Shown piece by piece: positions 29,133 to 37,316 of a stretch of 64,000 bases of DNA. Every line of letters starts with the position of its first letter. Position 1 is the stretch's first letter. The position numbers were made by a program, and so were the translations under genes. The stretch comes from Renibacterium salmoninarum ATCC 33209 (lineage in GTDB: Bacteria; Actinomycetota; Actinomycetes; Actinomycetales; Micrococcaceae), in the NCBI RefSeq assembly GCF_000018885.1, contig NC_010168.1, forward strand, positions 2,728,001 to 2,792,000, in the 5' to 3' direction. A model generated the notes under the pieces. It did not search any database, was not told the origin of the DNA, and worked only from the letters and a program-made list of their open reading frames with translations.

Positions 29133-29518
29133 GAAACACCGCTTTCAGTGACTAGTCGTACTCCGGTGATTCGGATATCGACCTTGCTGACATCAGACCC
29201 GGTCAAATAACTGACCTTGTCTAAAACGGATTTTTTTGCGGAAATGGTTCGCGCCCAAATAGAGCCTCCGCTTTGAATTGCCGGGCTGCGTTTAGTGACC
29301 AAATCCGCAAGCGAAGGCACCACAACGGGCGTGGCCAAAGAAATTGCTAGCCGTCCGGCGTCGTCAGAAAAACTGACGCGCACCTCATTCGCCTGCACGC
29401 CGAAGTTCTCAGCCGTTGCTGCTTGAGTCACACTAGTCAACGCTTGAGTGCTGATCCTGTTATGGCCGGCCAGTGCGTTTTCTGCAAAGCTGCTGGGCTC
29501 GGCACTGGCAATGCTCAT
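29129..29518 (-). CDS. Small Asp23-like soluble protein
   Basis: 129 aa, no membrane helix. The beta/alpha pattern around NRISTQALTSVTQAAT, VRVSFSDDAGRLAISLATPV and KVDIRITGVRL resembles a divergent Asp23/Gls24 domain. Third gene in the operon, coupled on both sides by ATGA overlaps. Probably part of an Asp23-type assembly at the membrane. Confidence 0.6.
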   Translation of the reverse strand: MSIASAEPSSFAENALAGHNRISTQALTSVTQAATAENFGVQANEVRVSFSDDAGRLAISLATPVVVPSLADLVTKRSPAIQSGGSIWARTISAKKSVLDKVSYLTGSDVSKVDIRITGVRLVTESGVS

Positions 29519-29706
29519 GAGGAGGAGCGCCGTCCGGTCAAGGCATCGAGTACCCCTCGCAGATCAAGCTTGCCATCCGCTGCGCGGCCCAAAATGGCGC
29601 CAACCAACATAAAGATCAAGGCAATCAGGAAACCCCAAAAGCCAAAAGCGAAGGCCATAAAAGCCAAGAACGCTCCGGCCCCGATGCCTATCAAGGTGAA
29701 ATTCAT
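29515..29706 (-). CDS. DUF2273-like small membrane protein
   Basis: 63 aa: two closely packed hydrophobic helices (LIGIGAGAFLAFMAFAFGFW and FLIALIFMLVGAILGRAAD) and a short basic tail. DUF2273-type peptides accompany Asp23 and AmaP genes in Gram-positives and are thought to help anchor Asp23 to the membrane. 4-bp overlaps on both sides. Confidence 0.75.
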   Translation of the reverse strand: MNFTLIGIGAGAFLAFMAFAFGFWGFLIALIFMLVGAILGRAADGKLDLRGVLDALTGRRSSS

Positions 29707-30140
29707 GACGACTCCCCGCTGGATGGTTGCTGCTTTTGTTCGGCTGATTTAGGTACGTGTACGTCATTGATCTCGACGTTAACTTCTATGACCCGCAAGC
29801 CCACAAGTTCTTGAACGGCGCGATAGACCGCCACCCGGACTTGGTTGGCCACCTCTTGGAGCGGTTTGCCATACTCGGCCACTAAGTCGACGTCGACTGC
29901 TACCTGAGTTTGACCGACCTCCACGCGCACACCCTGAGATAAGTCCGCTGCGCCAACAACCTCGCGAATGGCACCAATAGCGCGTGTGGAACCGGAGCCG
30001 AGTGAGTAAACTCCGGGCACAGCACGTGCGGCAATTCCGGCTACCTTGGCCACTGCGGAATCCGCAATCACGGTCCTACCGTCGATTGCTGGTTCAACCG
30101 GGCTGATCGTCTCGGGGACATCGGGAACGGGGTTACTCAC
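29703..30140 (-). CDS. Asp23/Gls24 family envelope stress protein
   Basis: 145 aa. First gene of the operon. The Asp23 core is clear: VIADSAVAKVAGIAARAVPGVYSL, followed by VRVEVGQTQVAVDVDLVAEYG, VANQVRVAVYRAVQELVGL and VEINDVHVP (quoted in segments). Polar tails on both sides. Probably cytosolic and tethered at the membrane by the small helix proteins encoded downstream, acting in cell-wall stress. A GGAGG-like site precedes the ATG. Confidence 0.88.
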   Translation of the reverse strand: MSNPVPDVPETISPVEPAIDGRTVIADSAVAKVAGIAARAVPGVYSLGSGSTRAIGAIREVVGAADLSQGVRVEVGQTQVAVDVDLVAEYGKPLQEVANQVRVAVYRAVQELVGLRVIEVNVEINDVHVPKSAEQKQQPSSGESS

Positions 30141-30336
30141 TGGGCCTCCTTCGGCGGCTGGACGTATCTTTTGACCTTACAGCCAAGACTACTGCCAGCC
30201 CAGCGAGGGTTACTGGAACACCCCTGAGGATTCAGCTCATTTAATGCTCATAAGATTCGCACAGCGGCTAGAGCCCTACTGCCGAGGCACTAATTGAGAG
30301 ACAATAGGGCTACGACGAATCGTGTGAGGAGACGCT

Positions 30337-30537
30337 ATGAGCAGCCCATTTGGCGGCGGTATGGGTTTTGTCGACTCAATCTTTAACCCTGGCCGAGCGC
30401 ATCAACTGGAAGAAGAAACCAGACAACTGATCCTGCCTGTCATCGTGGAGACTCCTGGTGAGGGGCCGAAGGACCGTGTTCTGGTCGATTTAGACGCTGG
30501 GGTAGTTGTGATTCGCGCCCAGCCCGCTGACGACTAA
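30337..30537 (+). CDS. Small conserved protein (DUF6191-like)
   Basis: 66 aa. FVDSIFNPGRAHQLEEETRQ followed by a C-terminal VDLDAGVVVIRAQP; an NPGR.H..EE..R and VDLDAG combination I associate with DUF6191. GGAG lies six bases upstream of ATG 30337. Divergent from the Asp23 operon, and its stop overlaps the stop of the convergent fabF remnant. Function unknown. Confidence 0.65.
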   Translation: MSSPFGGGMGFVDSIFNPGRAHQLEEETRQLILPVIVETPGEGPKDRVLVDLDAGVVVIRAQPADD

Positions 30538-31749
30538 TTTAGGCTCAACACCACGGTTGCATTGTGCCCACCAAAGCCAAAGGCATTTACTACGGCGTGG
30601 GCGGAACGATGCGGCCTTAGCGTGGTGACAATATCGAGCGAGATTTCCGGGTCAACTTCGGTGATGTTTGTGGTTGGCGGGATCACTTCCTCAGCCATGG
30701 ACTTCAGAGAGACGATCGCACTTGAGAGCGCCAGAAGCGCCCAGCAGATGACCCGTCATCGACTTAGTCGAAGTCACCGCTACCTCCTGGCCAATGGAAT
30801 CTTTGATCGCAATCACTTCGTTCAGATCGCCCAGCGGCGTGGAGGTAGCGTGTGCATGAATAAAATCAATATCCGTGCCAGCTCACCCAGCTATGCGTAA
30901 TGCTGCACGGATCGTGCGGGCTTGGTTTGCCGGGTCAGCCGCAACAATATCGTGCGCGTCCGAGGTGACCGCGGTACCGTCAACAAAGCCATGAATTTTC
31001 GCACCCCGCGCCTTCGCGAAGTCCTCACGCTCTAGGACCAGCATCGCGGCGCCCTCGCCCAGCACGAAACCATCACGATCCTTGTCGAAGGGACGAGAAG
31101 CCGTCGCTGGATCATCATTGCGTTTAGACATTGCCCGCATTTGGGAAAAAGCCGCCACGGTAAGCGGCATGATGCAAGCTTCTGCGCCACCGACCAGGAC
31201 GACGTCGGCCGAGCCAGACAAGATCATCTCGCGACCCACGGCAATCGCTTCGGAGCTAGATACACAAGCGCTGACAGTGGTCCGGGCACCGGCCTTAGCG
31301 CCGATATCCATCGAGAGCCAGGCCGCAGCACCATTGGCCATCAGCATCGTGACGGTATGCGGAGATACTCTGCGAGCGCCCGAATCACTGCGAGTGTGCT
31401 CTTGCTCAATAGTGGTTGTGAGGCCACCAAGGCCGGTGCCAACCACCACTGCGAGCCGGAACGAGTCAACTTCTGGTGCGCCAGCGTGCGTCCATGCTTC
31501 CCGACCCGCGATCAAGGCGAATTACTCAACTCGGTCAAGCCGGCGCTGCTCTCGAACTGAGAGGCTTTCTTCAAAGCCAGCATCGACTGTCCCTGCGATC
31601 TGTACCGGGAGCTCTGCGGCCCAGGTGGGATCAAGTTTTTTGACCCCGGGAACGCCGGATCGCATGTTTTGCCACATTTGATCGGCTGAACGCCCCTGCG
31701 GTGTTATTGCGCCAAGGCCCGTAATTGCTACCCGCTCGTGAGTTGCCAT
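30534..31749 (-). pseudogene. fabF: 3-oxoacyl-ACP synthase II, three lesions
   Basis: Chain-elongating ketosynthase remnant. Starts VAITGLGAITPQG. TAA at 31522-31524 replaces Gln in DRVEQFALIAGREAW. The middle has the active-site strand TVSACVSSSEAIAVGREMI, with Cys present. TGA at 30883-30885 falls between ALRIAG and [16 protein letters not shown] one-base insertion near 30730 lies between GASGA and [17 protein letters not shown]. The C-terminal NAFGFGGHNA motif is still readable. An essential-type enzyme this decayed implies another functional fabF elsewhere. Confidence 0.88.
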
Positions 31750-31861
31750 CTCCCAAGCTTTTCACGTTCACCCACTGAATTGGTGATCACGCCATACACA
31801 AGGTTTCGAGCCAGATTGAGGCCGCATCCAACAAAACTATTTCGGCGATTCAGCGGCTGAG

Positions 31862-32395
31862 CTACCCCTTGGGCACGAACCCATTGCAGTTGGCGGTAAG
31901 CCAATCGCTAATGGGTTTGAACATCGCAGTAATTTTGTCTGTGTTTTCAGCCTTGGTGGCCTCGTCCGTACCCGCAGTTGCCTCGATCGTCTCAAATGCG
32001 CCGTTCAGCGAGGCCGGAGTGGCACCCTTCAGCTCTGCCACAGCATCTTTTACTTGCTGCACAGTGCCCGGCTTGAGCGATTCAATAGAGGAAGCCAGCG
32101 GCGCAGTGAACCCGATACCCATCCGAACAACTGTGGCTTTGCACTCGGCAGAGAGGCCCGCGAACTTAGGCTCAGCGGCAAAACGCTCGTTCATTTGAAC
32201 AAGCAATTCAGACTTGGGGTTTTCAGGCATGCCTGTGCCTTTGTCAGCATTATTAGCCGAGGATGACTGCATAGCGCTTGCGCTAGATCCCGCGGAATTA
32301 TTGCCAGAGGATGAATCCGGGCTGGAACAGGCGCTTAGAGCGAGCGGCACCGCGATGATCGCGACGAGTGCGGCCTTGCTGAAGGTCGATTTCAT
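31862..32395 (-). CDS. Secreted lipoprotein of unknown function
   Basis: 177 aa. ATG 32395 follows GAGGACACT. The signal peptide reads KAALVAIIAVPLALSAC (lipobox LSAC), followed by a Ser/Asn-rich linker of about 35 residues and a helical domain with Cys in SAECKATVVRMG and a second Cys in WLTANCNGFVP near the end, possibly a disulphide. No family recognised. An upstream start is open in frame but lacks a ribosome site. Confidence 0.75.
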   Translation of the reverse strand: MKSTFSKAALVAIIAVPLALSACSSPDSSSGNNSAGSSASAMQSSSANNADKGTGMPENPKSELLVQMNERFAAEPKFAGLSAECKATVVRMGIGFTAPLASSIESLKPGTVQQVKDAVAELKGATPASLNGAFETIEATAGTDEATKAENTDKITAMFKPISDWLTANCNGFVPKG

Positions 32396-32527
32396 AGTGT
32401 CCTCTGAATACACGCCTTCGTCGGCGCGGGGGAAAGTCAATACGCAAGAATTATAACAAAGCTGGGAGAAAGCTGTGCTCGTTGAGCTTTCGTCCGCCAC
32501 GCGTAGTTTTGCGGTGGGTTAAACGAA

Positions 32528-32555
32528 AAAACCCCCGGAATTCCGAGGGCTTTTT
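32528..32555 (-). terminator. Terminator after tRNA-Phe
   Basis: On the minus strand GCCCTCGG, AATT, CCGGGGG is followed by TTTTTT, a standard intrinsic terminator directly downstream of the tRNA cluster. Confidence 0.85.
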
Positions 32556-32558
32556 AGA

Positions 32559-32634
32559 TGGTGGCTCCGACCGGCGTCGATCCGGTGACCTTTCGATTTT
32601 CAGTCGAACGCTCTACCAACTGAGCTACAGAGCC
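32559..32634 (-). tRNA. tRNA-Phe (GAA)
   Basis: 76 nt starting GGCTCTGTAGCTCAG. The anticodon loop reads CTGAAAATC (anticodon GAA), the T-loop is GATCGACGCC, and the 3' end GGAGCCACCA encodes the CCA. All four stems pair. Last of three tandem tRNA genes. Confidence 0.95.
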
Positions 32635-32673
32635 TTGGTGAACTTGCCACCGGATTCCCCGAAAGGAACCTAG

Positions 32674-32747
32674 CGACCCTGACGGGACTTGAACCCGCGA
32701 CCTCCGCCGTGACAGGGCGGCGCGCTAACCAACTGCGCTACAGGGCC
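32674..32747 (-). tRNA. tRNA-Asp (GTC)
   Basis: 74 nt starting GGCCCTGTAGCGCAG, anticodon loop CCTGTCACG (GTC), T-arm GGGTTCAAGTCCC, discriminator G. CCA is not encoded. Acceptor stem GGCCCTG pairs with CAGGGTC, with one G-U. Confidence 0.95.
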
Positions 32748-32803
32748 TTGCTTTTTACAAGGCTTCCAGCTTACCAGCTCTCACCGGATGCTTTTGCCGT
32801 GCG

Positions 32804-32876
32804 TACCCCCAACGGGATTCGAACCCGTGCCGCCGCCGTGAAAGGGCGGTGTCCTAGGCCGCTAGACGATGGGGGC
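32804..32876 (-). tRNA. tRNA-Glu (TTC)
   Basis: 73 nt starting GCCCCCATCGTCTAG, anticodon loop CCTTTCACG (TTC), T-arm GGGTTCGAATCCC, ending TGGGGGTA without encoded CCA. First gene of the Glu-Asp-Phe cluster, a common actinobacterial order. Confidence 0.95.
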
Positions 32877-32999
32877 CTTGGGACATTTCGAACACAATTG
32901 TTTTCGCAATGCGTCTCGAAGTGAACCTCTAAAACTATAGGGCCTATTGACCGATTCCGCCAAACTGAGTGTCTTGAAAGCGCGGACTAGTCTGAATTC

Positions 33000-33539
33000 A
33001 TGGAAATTTCGCAGCCGACTTCGCGCGATGCAGAAGCGATCAGTCAGGTAGTCACCAGCGCTTTCGACGACGGCGGCAGAGTAGCCGAATTAGTGCTTCA
33101 ATTACGCCCGCTCTGGTTGCAGGGCAAAGGTTTCGAGCTCGTCGCCAAGGCTGACGGCGGTCAGATCGTCGCACATATCGGGTTCACGTGCGGGTATCTA
33201 GACGATCCGACCCGGCTTGAGCAGGTACTCGTTTTGAGCCCGCTTTCAGTTGCGGCTGCTCATCAAGGCCAAGGTTTCGGCCTCGCAATGGTCAAAGAAG
33301 GCCTTCGGGTAGCTGAAACGTTCGGCGTCGAACTTGTCTTTCTAGAAGGCATTCCTGCCTTTTACCCTCGTCTGGGCTTCGTGCCGGCTGGGCCTGAGGG
33401 CTTTATCAAACCGTCCGTTCGTATTCCGGATGAGGCTTTTATGGCCAAATATTTGGCCACTCCGTCCCGTCAGTTAAGCGGAGCTTTGATTTATCCAGAG
33501 GTCTTCTGGGCGACCGACTCTGTAGGGCTGCGGGAATAG
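33000..33539 (+). CDS. GNAT family N-acetyltransferase (YhbS-like)
   Basis: 179 aa. A GNAT fold with the acetyl-CoA loop LSVAAAHQGQGFGLAMVKEG (Q/R-x-x-G-x-G/A type) and the LGFVPAG strand. Transfers acetyl from acetyl-CoA to an unknown amine. Starts at ATG 33000 without a strong ribosome site. Intact. Confidence 0.88.
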   Translation: MEISQPTSRDAEAISQVVTSAFDDGGRVAELVLQLRPLWLQGKGFELVAKADGGQIVAHIGFTCGYLDDPTRLEQVLVLSPLSVAAAHQGQGFGLAMVKEGLRVAETFGVELVFLEGIPAFYPRLGFVPAGPEGFIKPSVRIPDEAFMAKYLATPSRQLSGALIYPEVFWATDSVGLRE

Positions 33540-33577
33540 CGCCAACCCGAACATGACTGAGCGCCTAGGCTGGCATC

Positions 33578-33982
33578 ATGAATGATCTGCTTGCTTCGCT
33601 GCCGCGCTTTGGTCGTTATGAAATGTCGCTGGAAGATTTCGAAGCAGCCGTGGACGACGCCGTGGATCAGATCCCCGCAGTTTTGGCCGCGGTGATCAAC
33701 AACGTCGCGATTGTTGTGGAGGAGCACTACATTCCGACTGCCGATGAAGATCCTCATCTTGTGCTCCTAGGGCTTTACCAAGGCGTGCCGCTCACTGAAC
33801 GAACAGAATGGTCTGATGCCGGCAATTTGCCGGACAAAATCAGCATTTTCAGGCAGCCAATTCTAGACATTTGCACTAACCGGGAAGAGGTCGTCCAAGA
33901 AGTCCTAGTGACCGTGATCCACGAAATTGCGCACTTTTTTGGCATCGACGACGCAAAGCTGCACGAACTCGGCTGGGGCTGA
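33578..33982 (+). CDS. Metallopeptidase family protein (zinicin-like)
   Basis: 134 aa. The zinc motif HEIAH at residues 115-119 is followed by FFGIDDAKLHELGW, the HExxH...G..D pattern of the small actinobacterial metallopeptidase family (DUF1025). Soluble. 38 bp after the GNAT gene, same strand. Substrate unknown. Confidence 0.88.
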   Translation: MNDLLASLPRFGRYEMSLEDFEAAVDDAVDQIPAVLAAVINNVAIVVEEHYIPTADEDPHLVLLGLYQGVPLTERTEWSDAGNLPDKISIFRQPILDICTNREEVVQEVLVTVIHEIAHFFGIDDAKLHELGWG

Positions 33983-34001
33983 ATAATGCGCGACACGCCG
34001 C

Positions 34002-34034
34002 AAACAACACTGGTAAATGACACCAGTGTTGTTT
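34002..34034. terminator. 13-bp hairpin after the metallopeptidase gene
   Basis: AAACAACACTGGT, loop AAATGAC, then the exact reverse complement ending GTTGTTT. Placed 20 bp after the stop; functions plausibly as a terminator with its own A/T-rich stem ends. Confidence 0.7.
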
Positions 34035-34145
34035 AAGTTAAAGATGTAACTAGTGTTGCCAAAGTGACATTAGGCCGCGTAGCCTCAAGATTGATGTGTG
34101 GACGCTATACCTGCGTCTACCGACAATCTGCAGTGAGGTTATCTG

Positions 34146-35558
34146 ATGAGAATGACGGCTCCGGCAAAGCACGTAGCTAGTTGCGCCTTGGCACTGACCA
34201 CAGGAGTTGCCCTCATTCTTGGCGCTTCTTCCCTGCCGGCAATTGCCTCTCCCAACGCCTCGCAACCAAGCCTGCTGCCGCAGACGATCCGTCCAACCAC
34301 GCCAGACATCCCCTCTGCGGACGACATTGCGCAGGCCAAACAAAATGAATCAGCCACTTCGTCAGAGGTCGGCAAAATCGAAAGCATCATCAGCTCGGCA
34401 GCACAGAATCTGCAAAGCGCCACCGCAACTACGATGCGAGCGAACGACAGCTATTCAAATGCGCTTGTGACGCTGGATGATTACCAGAACAAAGCAGCAG
34501 CAACCCAAGCTAAAGCTGACCAGGCAGCGGCTGCCTCAGAAAAAGCCCGCAGCCAGGTAGGCCAGCTTGCCGGTGAGATTTACAAAAATGGCGGCATCAA
34601 TACCAGCCTGCCGAATCTGCTCACCAGCACTAAGTCGGCAGACGTGTTGTACCAAGCTGCTACGTTGATGGCCATTACGGAAAACCGCAATCGGAAACTC
34701 GATAACGCGCAAACTACCGCAGCAACCGCGAGTTCGCTCAAGGATGCCGCCGAGCAGTCGCGCAAAGCCGCCGACGACGCCGCAAAGGCAGCTGCCGATG
34801 CGAAGAACGCAGCAGCGTCGGCCTATAACGCACAAAACGCCATCCTGACGCAGAACCAGGAACAGCGCACAGTTTTGGTCGGCCAGCTGGCCACTCTACG
34901 GAATACGACGTCAACCCTTGAAGACCAGCGAATCAGCGGCCTTGAGGCACAGCAACGGCAAGCGCAATTGGATGCAATTGCGGCTGCCTCAAAGAACAAA
35001 CCAGTGCCACAAGGTCCTAGCGGTGGTAACGGCGGGAATACCGGACCTGGCGGCAATCCGCCGCCACCCGTTGTTGTGCCGCCGCCGGTCGTTCCGCCAG
35101 TCAACCCGCCACCGGTAGTTCCGCCGGTTAACCCGCCACCGGTAACACCTCCGCCACTGACGCCCCCCGTGACCCCGCCGCCGTCAGGCGTTAACACCAG
35201 CGGAATGGTCAATTTCATGATGTCCAAGGTCGGCGGCTCATACGTATGGGGTGGCACTGGCCCAGGCTACGACTGTTCTGGCCTCATCTGGGCGGCGCTC
35301 CGTTCAGTCGGTGTCAACATTGCCCGCACTGGTACCGCGCAATTCTGGAACGCGCCGACTCGGGTGCCGATTTCACAAATGCAATACGGCGACATTTTGG
35401 CTTTCAACGATGACGGCGCTGGCAATTTCTCGCATGTGGGCGTCTACATCGGCAATGGCCAAATCGTGAATGCGCTGAATCCGCAGCAGGGCATCATGGT
35501 CAATAGGTTGGTGGACCTACGTGGGCTGGTCCTGTACGGTTATGCCGCTCGGTACTAA
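34146..35558 (+). CDS. Secreted NlpC/P60 peptidoglycan endopeptidase
   Basis: 470 aa. Signal peptide (hydrophobic core LALTTGVALILGASSLPAIA), a long helical coiled-coil region (about 55-275), a Pro/Val-rich wall-spanning linker of PPVNPPPVVPP repeats (about 300-345), and a C-terminal NlpC/P60 domain. The catalytic Cys377 is in YDCSGLIWAAL and His430 in SHVGVYIG. Cleaves stem-peptide bonds (RipA-like). Intact; ATG 34146 after GAGGTTATCTG. Confidence 0.92.
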   Translation: MRMTAPAKHVASCALALTTGVALILGASSLPAIASPNASQPSLLPQTIRPTTPDIPSADDIAQAKQNESATSSEVGKIESIISSAAQNLQSATATTMRANDSYSNALVTLDDYQNKAAATQAKADQAAAASEKARSQVGQLAGEIYKNGGINTSLPNLLTSTKSADVLYQAATLMAITENRNRKLDNAQTTAATASSLKDAAEQSRKAADDAAKAAADAKNAAASAYNAQNAILTQNQEQRTVLVGQLATLRNTTSTLEDQRISGLEAQQRQAQLDAIAAASKNKPVPQGPSGGNGGNTGPGGNPPPPVVVPPPVVPPVNPPPVVPPVNPPPVTPPPLTPPVTPPPSGVNTSGMVNFMMSKVGGSYVWGGTGPGYDCSGLIWAALRSVGVNIARTGTAQFWNAPTRVPISQMQYGDILAFNDDGAGNFSHVGVYIGNGQIVNALNPQQGIMVNRLVDLRGLVLYGYAARY

Positions 35559-36004
35559 ACGTTCCCGAGCAATGGTCCAAAGTCAGCGCGGTTGGTAAGG
35601 CGTAGATCGTCTTGGTCTTTGACCACCATCACGGGGCCTTTAGCGTGATGTAGCACGCCGTCGGTAGTTGAACCGAGGAGCATGCCAGCAAATCCGCTGT
35701 GCCCCCTAGTACCCAGCACCACAAGTTCAGATACTTTACTGGCCCCGATCAGCACCTCGATCGGCGGCCCGTCCAAGACGTCCGCGCTGACCTTCAACTC
35801 GGGAAAATGACTCTGAATCCAGGCTTGCCCTGCGGCAAGCTGTACCTCGATATCAGCAAAGAGTCCTTGCCTGTCCAAAGGTGCTGGCAGCCACGCCATC
35901 GCTCCGTTATAAGGCGGCACAGCGCACACCAAACGCAGCGCGAAGCCGTTGCGAATTGCTTGCTCTGCGGCAACCAAGACCGCGTATCGTGCTTGCTCAG
36001 AGCC
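35555..36004 (-). pseudogene. Universal stress protein, N-terminally truncated
   Basis: UspA-type domain with the ATP-loop VVLGTRGHSGFAGMLLGS and the VMVVKD strand near the end. Upstream, homology (GSEQARYAVLVAAEQA) runs to base 36004 and then stops. The missing residues are the first 12 or so (VVGYDG). At 36005 the sequence switches to the tail of a permease on the other strand, so this is a rearrangement junction. A TTG start inside the remnant is not credible. Confidence 0.82.
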
Positions 36005-36291
36005 GTAGCGCCAGCCCTAGTAGTCGTGGGCTTCATGATGGTTTCGCAAGTAGGAAAGATTGATTGGTCAGAACTGGGGAATTGCCATCCCAGCGTTTTT
36101 GACCTTCACGCTGATGCCGTTCACATACTCGATTGCCAACGGCTTGGGCGCAGGGTTCATTGCTTACGTCGTCATCCGCACGGTGCAAGGCAAAGCCAAA
36201 GAGATTCACCCATTGCTCTGGGTAGTCGCAGCGGCGTTACTTGGTGTTCTTTGGCATTGGACCTATCCAACAGGTTCTTGGCCTGAGCTAG
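36005..36291 (+). pseudogene. NCS2 xanthine/uracil-type permease, C-terminal remnant
   Basis: Only the last 95 or so residues remain: VAPALVVVGFMMVSQVGKID, then IAIPAFLTFTLMPFTYSIAN and GLGAGFIAYVVIRTVQGKAK, ending FFGIGPIQQVLGLS. Two one-base insertions (an extra G near 36079, an extra T near 36237) break it further. The 5' end is cut at the junction with the uspA-like remnant. Family is clear (AzgA/PbuG-like purine permeases). Confidence 0.82.
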
Positions 36292-36304
36292 CCGAAGCTA
36301 ATTC

Positions 36305-36889
36305 TTATTGAAATTGCTGAGCGACCTGCTCAAGTTTGCTCTGGTACTCCTGCCACTAAGCTTGATCAGCCGATGGCATATTGTCATTGCCCTCGCGTAG
36401 TCCCACCGAGCCGTCAATAATTTCGCGAAGCACATCAGCGTGCCCGGCATGCCGAGTAAGGTCCGAAATAACGTGAACCATGATCTTGTGCAGTGTTACT
36501 TCGCTGCGCTCTTCGGGCCACCAAGGCACCCATCCGATTGCTGAGAGATCAAGCGCATCGATGGTTTCATCCGCGAACGCCCAAACCCTTCGGTAAAGCG
36601 TCACCACGTCGTCACGACTTTCTGACGCCGTGGCCCACATATCCGCATTGGGCTCGGCATCTTCATCAAGCCAAGGATAGATCTCGTCAAAGGGTCGGCC
36701 GAAGGTGTCACCAAAATATCCCAGTTCGACGCCGGCAGCATGTTTGACTAGACCGAGCAGGTTGGTGCCGGTTTTGGTCATCGGTTGGCGAATCTGCTGT
36801 TCCGAAAGCCCTTCGAGCTTCCAGATTAAGGCTTCACGAGCCGATTGCAGATAACGATGAAGGTCCGATTTCGGCTCTGATCCAGTCAT
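36305..36889 (-). pseudogene. DinB/DUF664 family protein with premature TAG
   Basis: Four-helix DinB-type protein (mycothiol-dependent family). LLGLVKHAAGVELGYFGDTF and HVISDLTRHAGHADVLREI supply the metal-ligand His residues. TAG at 36356-36358 interrupts DNMPSADQA then WQEYQSKLEQVAQQFQ, where TGG is expected, so only the last 17 residues are lost. The product could still fold. ATG 36889 is the likely start. Confidence 0.75.
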
Positions 36890-36943
36890 GGCGGTCAGCC
36901 TAACATCGAGCACCGACCACGACGTGTTGCCACATCTGATCAC

Positions 36944-37304
36944 CGGCGAGCTCTGGGGAAAACTTCAGCGCCCATGATTAAGCAGGTTTTAATCGAATTC
37001 ATCATGGATAAAGCCAGAACTTCTCGGTCGGATGAAATAAGTATTTCATTAATACTTTTCAGATTAGTTCTTTAGCCATCCCAAAATTTCGATTCTCCAA
37101 AGTAATAGATAAGCCTTCGCATTTACTACCGTTTTGGGTGAGCACTAGGATAATCGCAATTGAACACCGGCCAATTCAGGAGCAGTTGCGGTCGAATATC
37201 TAGCCGATCAGTTATCTGATCGGCTAGATATTCGCTCCACTTATAGACCGATCCAAAGTTGCGCCATAATCTGATCTTGTATCGACGCACGCCCATGAGA
37301 GGGG
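36944..37304. other. A/T-rich intergenic region without a gene
   Basis: About 360 bp between the divergent DinB-like gene and the surface-protein locus, visibly A/T-richer than its surroundings. I see no ORF with a ribosome site. It contains the 19-bp palindrome at 37193-37234 and must hold the promoter of the surface-protein genes. The A/T shift suggests either regulatory DNA or an acquired segment. Confidence 0.6.
37193..37234. promoter_or_regulatory. 19-bp perfect inverted repeat upstream of the surface-protein genes
   Basis: CGAATATCTAGCCGATCAG, loop TTAT, then the exact reverse complement. It lies between divergent genes, so it is badly placed for a terminator. An operator or 5'-UTR hairpin of the 37.3-kb gene is more likely. 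Confidence 0.6.
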
Positions 37305-37316
37305 GTGAATCGCATC

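Noticed and set aside
34823..35257. Gly/Thr-rich minus-strand ORF opposite the NlpC/P60 linker
   Set aside because: Shadow of the Pro/Val-rich linker codons; no ribosome site.
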